From contig JAFADT010000362.1 of NCBI GenBank assembly GCA_023424585.1, positions 1 through 5,420 of the forward strand: 5,420 nt of DNA, written 5' to 3'. Source of the stretch: Pseudomonadota bacterium. Its GTDB lineage: Bacteria; Myxococcota; Myxococcia; Myxococcales; Myxococcaceae. The position numbers were made by a program, and so were the translations under genes. The notes beneath the pieces were generated by a model. That model was not told where the DNA came from. It saw nothing but the letters and a program-made list of their open reading frames with translations, and did not search any database. Within the stretch, counting starts at the first letter, position 1; each line of letters starts with the position of its first letter. This document shows, in pieces, positions 1-5,420 of the stretch.

Positions 1-1011
1 GGCCTGAGCCATCCGGACCAGGTCGTGGACTTCGTGGGCCCGGCGGTGACTCCAGACCGTACGTACACGCTGCTCACCGGGCGGGTCCTGGACAGCGACC
101 TCGTCCCGCCGCCGGGAATCGCGCCGGCTCGGTTCCGCCGGTATGGCCGCGAGCAGCAGTTGCTGGCGATCGCGCTCTCGCAGGCGATGGAATCCCTGCG
201 GTCTACCGCACCGCGCGCGCCGGGACGCATCCAGTGCCTGCTTGGCTCCACCGCGGATGGCTCGCCCGAGTACGACGACGCGCTGTGCCTGGAAGCCGGT
301 GAAGCGCTCCTGAGCGCGCGGGGAGACACCGCTCGGGAGTTCTCCGCGCTGATGCGCGAAGCCCTGGGTGTCAGCGCCACGTCCTCCGAACTTGCTCCGC
401 ACCCCACCCTTCAAGCCGTGGTGACGGACGTGGTGGGCCCGGCGGTGTCCACGGTGCTGCTCGATGCGGCGTGTGCTTCCTCGCTGTACGCCATCGCGCT
501 GGGGATGAAGGCCCTGGAGCGTGGTGACGCTGACCTGGTGCTCGCGGGCGGAGTGTTCTCGCCGGGTCCTGGAAACAGCTGCCTGTTCTCCCAGTTCAAG
601 GGGCTCTCCGCGACGGGGAGCCGGCCGTTCGAGGAGCGCGCGGATGGCGTCATCTTCGGCGAGGGCGCGGGCATCGTCGGCCTCATGCGCCTGGAGGATG
701 CCGTCTCCGAGGGGCTGAAGGTCCACGCGGTCATCCGTGGCGCGGGGCTCTCCAGCGATGGGCGCAGCAGCTCCGCCAACGTCCCGCGATCGGACGGACA
801 GGTGGCCGCGATGGAGGCGTGCTACGCGGCGGCGGGCGTTGAGCCCGCGTCCATCCAGTACATCGAGGCGCACGGGACGGCCACGCCCGCCGGCGACACC
901 ACCGAGTTGCAGTCGATTGGCCGCGTCTTCGGCGGCAAGCGGAAGGGCCTTCAGCTCGCCAGCGTGAAGGCGCTGATCGGCCACGTCGGGTGGGCCGCGG
1001 GGGCGGCTTAG
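1..1011 (+). CDS. Polyketide/PUFA-type synthase, ketosynthase segment ending at an in-frame amber codon (5' partial)
   Basis: This is the ketosynthase (KS) of a modular or iterative synthase, catalysing decarboxylative Claisen condensation of an acyl chain with an extender on a carrier protein in the cytoplasm. The frame is open from base 1. A GTG at 25 is the first possible start here, but it falls inside the fold: the usual N-terminal KS strand is missing, so the true start is probably upstream. Visible motifs are the nucleophile Cys in DAACASSL (Cys codon 472-474), the first His in EAHGTATPAGD (871-873), and the Lys (967-969) and second His (982-984) in SVKALIGHVGWAAGAA. FGEGAGIV at about 655-678 is the usual central KS glycine loop. 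The frame then meets TAG at 1009-1011, where KS proteins normally have Gly or Ser before a (V/L)IK stretch, and the missing C-terminal KS sequence follows in frame. If translation stops here the protein lacks the last part of the thiolase fold and is unlikely to be active. Identity as a KS is secure; the exact pathway is not. Confidence 0.88.
   Translation, partial: GLSHPDQVVDFVGPAVTPDRTYTLLTGRVLDSDLVPPPGIAPARFRRYGREQQLLAIALSQAMESLRSTAPRAPGRIQCLLGSTADGSPEYDDALCLEAGEALLSARGDTAREFSALMREALGVSATSSELAPHPTLQAVVTDVVGPAVSTVLLDAACASSLYAIALGMKALERGDADLVLAGGVFSPGPGNSCLFSQFKGLSATGSRPFEERADGVIFGEGAGIVGLMRLEDAVSEGLKVHAVIRGAGLSSDGRSSSANVPRSDGQVAAMEACYAAAGVEPASIQYIEAHGTATPAGDTTELQSIGRVFGGKRKGLQLASVKALIGHVGWAAGAA
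1009..1011 (+). other. In-frame amber stop inside the ketosynthase domain
   Basis: The codons read GCG GCT TAG GTC ATC AAG, giving GAA-stop-VIKLCKALEH. In KS domains the segment after GHxxxAAGAA is normally G or S followed by (V/L)IK, so the stop replaces one conserved-region residue with no change of frame. A single change from TCG (Ser) would produce it. The same frame is then open for about 1,470 codons to the window edge with good KS, KR and DH homology. Seen directly: the stop and the continuing homology. Inferred: nonsense mutation, base-call error or readthrough, which the sequence alone cannot separate. Confidence 0.93.
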
Positions 1012-1224
1012 GTCATCAAGCTGTGCAAGGCGCTGGAGCACCGGAGCTTCCCGCCGCAGTCCCACTTCGACCGTCCGGGCGCGGGGCTTCGAGCGCTCGG
1101 GCCGGACTTCGAGGTGAGCACGCGGGAGCAGCCGTGGCCGGAGAACGGGGACCAGCCACGCCGCGCGGCCACGAACGGCTTCGGCTTCGGCGGCACGAAC
1201 GCGCACCTGGTGCTGGAGGAGTAC
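1012..1224 (+). other. C-terminal part of the ketosynthase domain, beyond the stop
   Basis: In frame after the amber codon the translation reads VIKLCKALEHRSFPPQSHF, then the canonical late KS motif TNGFGFGGTNAHLVLEE at 1168-1221. This glycine-rich strand and loop closes the thiolase fold and lines the active site in KS enzymes. Because it continues the upstream domain exactly, with no insertion, deletion or frame change, the stop looks like a point event in an otherwise intact KS. Confidence 0.9.
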
Positions 1225-4200
1225 CGGGGAGGCCCGCTCGCGCCACGCGCCAGGGCCGCTCCGTCGACGGAGGGAGCGCTGGTGGTGGTGGCCGCGGAGG
1301 GGATGTTCCCGGAGGCGCGTTTCGCGGCCAAGGGATTGCGGCTGCCCGCATCCGTGCGGCTGTTGCCGGACATCACCGAGGACATGGACCTCACGCAGCA
1401 CCTGGGTCTCATCGTCGCGAGTGACCTCGTGAAGAAGCTCGGGGCCTTTGATTCGCTGCGGATGGGGACGGCCATCGTCCTGGGGCTGGAGGGGAAGACG
1501 CGCCGGGGCGTGGAGGCCACGCAGCGCGTGCTGGCGGACTCCACGCGGCGCAGGCTGCGAGAGCACCTCCAGCGCACGCCGGACTCCGCGCGGCTCCTGC
1601 CGCTGGTGGATCGCCTCCACGCGGCGGTGGGCGCGCTGCGGCCCACGGGGCCCTACACGCTCCAGGGAATGATGCCCAACGTCACGCCAGGGCGGGTGGC
1701 GGGGGTACTCGACACCAAGGGTCCGAACTTCGTGGTGGATGCGGGGGCCAGCACCCTGGCCGCGTCGCTGCGGGCCTCGACGGCCCTGCTGGAGAGCGGC
1801 TTCGAGTTGGTGCTCGTGGGCAGCGCCCACGTGCGGCGCCCCGGTGACGGTCCCACTGCATCCGCGCCCGAAGAGGGCATGACGATGCTTGCGGTGACCA
1901 CGGTCGCGAAGGCGGAAGCGCACGGTTTGAAGCCGCTGTGCCACCTGTGGATGGCCGAAGAGGCCGACGCAGGACCGGGCATCACGTTGCCGCCACACTC
2001 GGCGGAGGAAGCCCAGGACGTGCTCAGTGCGGTACGGGCCGCGGCGGAGGGACGGTCCTCCACGCTGCGCTTCCATCCGGATGCCGCGACCGGCGCACGG
2101 CTGGTGCTTCAGGTGCGGCCTGGACGCAGCGCGCAGTCCGAAGCCTCGGAAGGACAGTCGATGGCGGCAAGGCCTCCGTCCGGCGCGCGCCGCGACCTGG
2201 AGCCGTCCGCCGGCCTCTCGGACATGACGCCTGCCCTCAGTGCTGAGAAGCGAGAACCCCGAGGAGACGCCCCACCGGCGGGGCACCGCACGAACCTGTC
2301 CGACAGTCGGACAGGTTTGGACGACCAGTTCGGGTCCTCCCGCACTGACGCCTGCGCACTGCTGCGCCCCTCCGACCCCACTCCATCACCAGCGAGGGAT
2401 GAGACACATCCGCCTCAGCCAGGCTCTGGAAACCTGTCCGACAGCCAGACAGGTCTGGAGAGTCGGGCCGGCCCTTCGGGCGCCAACGAGCGAACACTGA
2501 CACACGCCTTCGGCCCGGCAGCGTCCCTACCGATGGACGGGACGCGTCCGTCCCCTCGGAGCAGCGGAAACCTGTCGGACAGCCGGACGGGTTGGGAGAA
2601 CCAGGGCACGGAGGGCCGCCCGCTCCAGCCAGCTCAAGAAAACGTGTCCGACAGTCGGACCGGTTTGGACCTCAGCCAGCCGGCGGAAAGCCCGCAGCCG
2701 CCAAGCCACGGGAACTTGTCCGACAGTCGGACCGGATTGGCCCCTTCCGCCCGGACGGCACAGTTGCCACACCCGAGCAGCGGGAACCTGTCCGACAGTC
2801 GGCCCGGTTTGAACCGGACCGGGCCGGAGGGAAGCCCGCTCCAACCGAGCCGAGAGGACCTGTCCGACAGTCGGACCGACTTGAACCGGGCCGGACGAGA
2901 GGAATTCTGGCTTCAGTCGAACCACGGAAACCTGTCGGACCGTCGGATTGGTTTGGATCACGCGGGGCTGAAGGGGCTCCCGCTCCAGCCGAGCCGCGAG
3001 AACCTGTCCGACAGTCGGACAGGCTTGGACCACGCCGCGCCGGAGGGAAGCCCGCCTCTGCCGGGCCACGGAAACCTGTCGGACCGTCGGACTGGTTTGG
3101 GCCACTCAGGGCCGGAGGGGGTGCTGCTCCATCCAAACCACGGGAACTTGTCCGACAGTGGGACTGGTTTGGGCCTCTCCGCACCGGAGGAGAGCCCGCC
3201 CAAGCCGAGCCACGGGAACTTGTCCGACAGTCGGACAGGCTTGGAGCATGCCGCGCCGGAGGGGAGACCATTTCCGCCGGGCATTGGAAACCTGTCCGAC
3301 AGCCGGACTGGTTTGGGCTTCTCAGGGCCGGAGGAGGTGCTGCTCCAGCCAGGCCACGGGAACTTGTCCGACAGTCGGACCGGTTTGACGAACCGGGTCG
3401 GCCGGGAGGCGGCCGGCTTGGAGGTCCGTGGGGCTGGCGCTTCGTTTGCACCCGGAGCCATCGCGACGACTCCCTTGCATTCCGAATCAGCGGCGTCCGC
3501 GACGACCGATGCCGTGCAGACACGCGTGGGCGCGGCTCGCATGGGGGATGTCCGTCCGCCGCCGATCTCCTCCGCTACCACCCCGGAGACCGCCGACGGC
3601 TTCGACCACTCGGCTCCCATCCGCTACCACGCACCGGTGCTCGTTGAACGTCCGGCGGTGGCGACAGGTGCTTCGCGACTTCGTGGCCGGCGGGTGCTGT
3701 TCATTGCCCAGGACGAGTCCGTGGCCCGTGAGCTTGCGCCCCAGGCACCTGATGTCTGCGGCCCTGAGTTCCGCATCCTCCACGCGGGCAGCTCCGACAC
3801 GGGAGCGCGGATCCACGGCATCGACCTCACTCGGGAGGAGACCGCGGAGGCCGGCCTGGAAGCGCTCCACTTCGAGCCACAGGTCATCGTCGCGGTCTGC
3901 CGGATGTCCTCCGGGGAGACCGAGTCGTCGGTCATCGCGGACACGGCCTTGCGTCACGAGGCGCTGGAGCTGCTCTTCCTGGCCGCTCGCCGCGCCTATG
4001 AGCGACTGTCCGCCGGCACGGTGTCGCTGGCGAGCCTGTGCATTGGCGGCGTCGGTGCCCATCGGAGACTGCACCCCGTCACCGGCCTCTTCGCGGGCCT
4101 GCTCAAGTCCCTGGGCCGCGAGGTCCCCGCTCGTGGCATCCGCGCCATCGCCACGAGCCCCCTGTCACTCAGCGCGGCGCTCGACCACGTCGCGTCCGAG

Positions 4201-5420
4201 CTGAGCGCCGGCGATGACTCCGCGCCCGTCGAGGTCTGCTTCGACGGGGCCGTCCGCTGCGTCCGGCTGCTCCAGCCCACGGACCTCCCGGCACGACCCG
4301 CCGTCACGCTCGACTCCCGTTCGGTGGTCCTGCTCACGGGCGGTGGACGCGGCGTGACGGCCGTCCTCGCCGGAGCGCTGCTCAAGCGCTACGGCTGCAA
4401 GGTCATCCTCCTGGGACGCAGCGACCCGACAGATGCGCCCGAGCGCGTGCTCCAGGCACGCGACGAGGAGCTGGGCGCCGTGGAGCGCGAGTTCTATGCC
4501 TCCGAGCTCGCCCGCGACAGCGCCGTGCGGATGCCCGCGCTGCGTGCGCGCTTCGAACGCCACCTGGCCGTGCGGGAGCTGCGGGCCACGCTCGACGGAC
4601 TCACGCGGCTCCCGGGCCAGATGACCTACCGCGCCGCGGACGTCACCCGCCCCGAGGACGTGGACCGCGTGGTGGAGGAGCTGATCCGCGAGCACGGCCG
4701 GCTCGACCTGGTGATCCACGGCGCGGGCACGCAGGTCTCCAAGAAGCTCCAGCGCCGCCGCCTCACGGAGCTGCGAAGCACGCTGGACACCAAGCTGCTG
4801 GGGCTGCGCAACCTCCGCGAGTCCTGCGCGCGCCGCCTCCCGGCCCCCGTGCCCTTCCACGTCCTCACCTCCGCGTTCAGCTACATCGGCAATGACGGAC
4901 AGGCGGACTACGGCGCGGCGAATGAAGCGCTGGACCGGCTCTGTGCCTGGGTCAGCGACGCGCGCCAGGACGTGCAGTGGTGCAGCGTGGGCTGGCTCGC
5001 CTGGGACGGCATCGGCATGACGCGCGGCTCGGAGTACCGCGTCCTTGGCGCCAGTCGCCGGCTGCGCGGCATCCGCGCCGAGGAGGGTGAGGCGCTGTTC
5101 CTCCAGTTGGTGGAAGGCCAGCCCATCCACCCCATCAACGTCCAGCTCACCGAGAGCGAGCGCGCCTTCTATGGCCTGGAGGTGCTCAGCCCGGCCCCGT
5201 GTCCCACGCGCAGCGACCGCACCGAGGACTCGGCCAGCGTCCCCGCCCAGGAGGCGCTCGCCCCGCCCCCGCCCACCCCGGAGCCGCCGCGTCCCACGCG
5301 CAAGCACCTCACCGTGGACGCGGCGAGCGTCCCCTGCCTGGAGGACCACCTCGTCCGAGGCACGCCCACCCTGCCCGGCGCCTGGGCCCTGGACCTGATG
5401 TTCCAGGCCGCCCTGGACGC
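1012..5420 (+). CDS. Multidomain synthase, remainder: KS C-terminus, CLF-like domain, repeat array, KR, start of DH (3' partial)
   Basis: This is the continuation of the synthase in the same frame as the upstream KS, without a stop from 1012 to the window end (about 1,470 codons). Domains in order: the C-terminal part of the KS (1012-1224), a short KS-like domain without the nucleophile Cys (about 1273-2115), a linker with 14 NLSDSRTGL-type repeats (2293-3387), a ketoreductase with structural and catalytic halves (about 3685-5175), a Pro-rich linker, and the N-terminal hotdog of a dehydratase (5302 on). The KR and DH imply that the beta-keto product is reduced to hydroxyl and dehydrated. No acyltransferase GHSxG motif and no carrier-protein GxDS(L/I) site with convincing surroundings was seen. 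No start codon with a ribosome site lies just after the stop, so this part is most likely one gene with the upstream KS. If it is expressed separately, GTG 1282 is the best start. The overall layout resembles PfaA-like PUFA synthases or related myxobacterial synthases; the product is unknown. Confidence 0.85.
1269..1284 (+). promoter_or_regulatory. Candidate internal ribosome binding site and GTG start
   Basis: GGAGG at 1269-1273 is followed after 8 bases by an in-frame GTG at 1282-1284, with further GTG codons at 1285 and 1288. It lies in the linker between the end of the KS (1224) and the CLF-like domain, so a protein begun here would have a clean domain boundary. It is the best in-frame start in the first 300 bases after the amber codon. 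An ATG at 1303 also follows a GGAGGGG run, but only about 2 bases separate them. In GC-rich coding DNA such matches arise by chance, so this is weak. Confidence 0.25.
1273..2115 (+). other. Chain-length-factor-like, half-length KS-like domain lacking the catalytic Cys
   Basis: This segment resembles the first half of a second KS fold, as in the chain-length factor (CLF) of PUFA synthases. RMGTAIVLGLEG (about 1459-1494) matches the strand where KS/CLF proteins read R(V/I)GxxxGxG. LQGMMPNVTPGRVAGVLD (1660-1713) and GPNFVVDAGAST (1720-1755) match the region before and at the nucleophile elbow. The nucleophile position is Ala (codon 1747-1749) instead of Cys. LLESGFELVLVGS and the EEGMTMLAVTTVAKAEAHG stretch (1870-1926) parallel the KS 'GEGAG...LEDAxxxG' region. 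No second-half motifs (EAHGT, GHxxxAAG, GFGGTNAH) follow before the linker. The likely role is structural pairing with the KS or influence on chain length; a decaying duplicate is the alternative. Assignment rests on motif order, not alignment. Confidence 0.6.
2116..2292 (+). other. Disordered linker before the repeat array
   Basis: The frame encodes an Arg/Ser/Ala/Pro/Glu-rich stretch (for example QSEASEGQSMAARPPSGARR) with no recognisable domain. It is typical of flexible interdomain linkers in large synthases. It joins the CLF-like domain to the first NLSDSRTGL repeat. Confidence 0.6.
2293..2317. repeat. Perfect 25-bp palindrome (first array copy)
   Basis: Arms AACCTGTCCGAC (2293-2304) and GTCGGACAGGTT (2306-2317) are exact reverse complements around a single A at 2305. 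It is the only fully symmetric copy. In RNA it could form a strong hairpin of about 10-11 pairs with a 3-5 base loop; as DNA it could be a dimer binding site. Read on the opposite strand it encodes NLSDCRTG, almost the same peptide, so the element is open and near-synonymous in both orientations. Confidence 0.93.
3001..3360 (+). repeat. Higher-order duplication: copies 9-10 match copies 12-13 at a 216-bp offset
   Basis: The 72-bp units starting at 3001 and 3217 share the AGGCTTGGA start of the spacer and GCCGCGCCGGAGGG (12 mismatches by eye). The units at 3073 and 3289 share ACTGGTTTGGGC, CTCAGGGCCGGAGG and GTGCTGCTCCA (9 mismatches by eye). Their encoded spacers pair the same way: DHAAPEG with EHAAPEG, and GHSGPEGVLLHP with GFSGPEEVLLQP. 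Neighbouring units are less alike, so a three-unit block was probably duplicated. Confidence 0.75.
3388..3684 (+). other. Linker between the repeat array and the ketoreductase
   Basis: The frame stays open and encodes an Ala/Thr/Ser/Pro-rich low-complexity stretch (for example SESAASATTDAVQTRVGAAR and PPPISSATTPETADGF), ending in IRYHAPVLVERP, which leads into the first strand of the KR structural half. No carrier-protein motif, start site or second gene was found. Other-frame open stretches here are by-products of GC-rich coding DNA. Confidence 0.6.
3685..5175 (+). other. PfaA/PKS-type ketoreductase domain (structural plus catalytic halves)
   Basis: This domain would reduce the beta-keto acyl thioester with NADPH. 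The structural, catalytically silent half starts at GRRVLFIAQDES (3685) and includes HPVTGLFAGLLKSLGREVP (4072-4128), a hallmark of PKS/PUFA-synthase KRs. The catalytic Rossmann half begins at VVLLTGGGRGVTA (4324-4362) with the TGGxRGV nucleotide loop, followed by LLGRSDP, AADVTRPEDV and VIHGAG. The active-site residues all appear in place: Lys in TLDTKLLGLRNL (4792-4794), Ser in VLTSAF (4870-4872), Tyr in GQADYGAAN (4909-4911) and Asn (4921-4923). GWLAWDGIGM (4990-5019) corresponds to the WGPWDGGM stretch typical of PfaA-type KRs. The LDD motif of B-type PKS KRs is absent (VIHGAGTQVSKKL), so stereochemistry cannot be assigned. It appears functional, although it lies downstream of the amber codon. 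Confidence 0.88.
5188..5301 (+). other. Proline-rich linker between KR and DH
   Basis: The encoded segment runs SPAPCPTRSDRTEDSAS then EALAPPPPTPEPPRPTRK, a Pro/Ala-rich flexible linker between folded domains, without other motifs. Confidence 0.7.
5302..5420 (+). other. N-terminal hotdog of a dehydratase domain (cut by the window end)
   Basis: The frame reads HLTVDAASVPCLEDHLVRGT and then PTLPGAWALDLMFQAALD up to the edge. EDHLVRGTPTLPGA contains the HxxxGxxxxP motif of PKS/PUFA double-hotdog dehydratases, with the catalytic His at 5347-5349, Gly at 5359-5361 and Pro at 5374-5376. The domain would dehydrate the beta-hydroxyacyl chain left by the adjacent KR. The second hotdog with its catalytic Asp/His lies beyond the window, so activity cannot be judged. 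Confidence 0.75.

Larger units (their letters stand above)
2293..3387 (+). repeat. In-frame array of 14 near-palindromic repeats encoding NLSDSRTGL variants, 72-bp period
   Basis: Fourteen copies of a 27-base motif begin at 2293, 2431, 2569, 2641, 2713, 2785, 2857, 2929, 3001, 3073, 3145, 3217, 3289 and 3361. The first two intervals are 138 bp and the remaining eleven are exactly 72 bp, all multiples of three. In the synthase frame each motif encodes NLSDSRTGL or a close variant (Q, V, P, D, I, R, G or W substitutions). Between motifs lies a more variable 15-residue spacer, commonly like xHAxPEGSPLQPSHG. The DNA motif has left arm AACCTGTCCGAC and right arm GTCGGACAGGTT around one central A, so it is an inverted repeat; copy 1 is perfect and others are degraded. 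Six copies encode exactly the same nonapeptide with six different DNA sequences. The array lies between the CLF-like and KR domains, where PfaA-type synthases have tandem carrier domains, but no phosphopantetheine site is present. Its function is unknown; a linker or spacer is most likely. Confidence 0.95.

Noticed and set aside
990..1424. + strand open frame in another frame spanning the amber codon, considered as evidence for a frameshift
   Set aside because: KS homology continues in the original frame immediately after the stop; this frame encodes low-complexity Gly/Ala/Arg sequence without KS motifs.
1438..1458. KLGAFDS, considered as an acyl-carrier phosphopantetheine site (GxDSL)
   Set aside because: The core Gly-x-Asp-Ser spacing is GAFDS rather than GxDS, no four-helix carrier context surrounds it, and the flanks fit the CLF/KS-like fold better.
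2293..2317. Palindrome as a rho-independent terminator
   Set aside because: No T run follows, and it lies inside an open coding frame that continues for more than 3 kb.
2293..3387. CRISPR-like array (25-bp palindromic repeats with about 47-bp spacers)
   Set aside because: The repeats are degenerate, the spacers are similar to one another, the period keeps one coding frame, and it sits within a synthase gene.
2527..3620. Three overlapping - strand open frames (2527-3105, 2672-3523, 2958-3620) with LSDCRTG, VRLSDRF and PTVGQV repeats
   Set aside because: They are antisense readings of the palindromic repeats. The near-symmetry of the motif makes the reverse strand look equally repetitive and open; no ribosome site or non-repeat homology is seen.
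2592..3647. Long open + strand frame (351 codons) with VRQSDRF-type repeats overlapping the array
   Set aside because: The 72-bp unit is divisible by three and free of stops in several frames, so any shifted frame stays open. Substitutions between units fall at third positions of the synthase frame and change residues in this one, so it is a shadow.
4165..5349. 394-codon - strand open frame opposite the ketoreductase
   Set aside because: It is antisense to a well-supported KR/DH region in GC-rich DNA, where the reverse frame aligned to third positions is usually open; its sequence shows no recognisable domain.

Overview
The window is high-GC DNA read almost entirely by one very large + strand reading frame (the frame whose codons begin at 1, 4, 7...). 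The frame is open at both window edges and carries a fragment of a multidomain iterative polyketide / polyunsaturated-fatty-acid (PUFA)-like synthase. GC-rich third positions, a FabF-like ketosynthase joined to a chain-length-factor-like domain, and a PfaA-like ketoreductase all suggest a myxobacterium (Myxococcaceae/Archangiaceae type). That taxonomic guess is inference.

Layout: (1) 1-1224, a ketosynthase (KS) whose N-terminal strand lies upstream. Its Cys-His-His catalytic residues are all present, but an in-frame amber codon (TAG, 1009-1011) follows the second His by eight codons. The KS sequence continues in the same frame after the stop, up to its C-terminal GFGFGGTNAH motif. (2) about 1273-2115, a half-length, Cys-less KS-like (chain-length-factor-like) domain. 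(3) 2116-2292, an unstructured linker. (4) 2293-3387, an array of 14 near-palindromic in-frame repeats, each encoding a variant of NLSDSRTGL, with an exact 72-bp (24-residue) period over the last 12 copies. (5) 3388-3684, another linker. (6) about 3685-5175, a PfaA/PKS-type ketoreductase (KR) with its structural half and an intact catalytic half. (7) 5188-5301, a Pro-rich linker. (8) 5302 to the edge, the start of a hotdog-fold dehydratase (DH) with its HxxxGxxxxP motif.

How the parts work together: the KS would condense, the KR reduce the beta-keto group and the DH dehydrate it on a carrier-bound chain. No acyltransferase and no acyl carrier protein is visible here, so they must lie downstream or on partner proteins. 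The repeat array occupies the place where PfaA-type synthases carry their tandem carrier domains.

Two things stand out. The first is the amber codon, which marks a recent nonsense mutation, a sequencing error or readthrough; everything downstream is still under coding constraint. The second is the palindromic peptide array. Its first copy is a perfect 25-bp palindrome. Later copies lose the palindrome mainly at synonymous positions while keeping the peptide, which suggests a palindromic DNA element that was taken into a protein and then expanded as a coding tandem repeat. No RNA genes, promoters, terminators, insertion sequences or CRISPR arrays were found.
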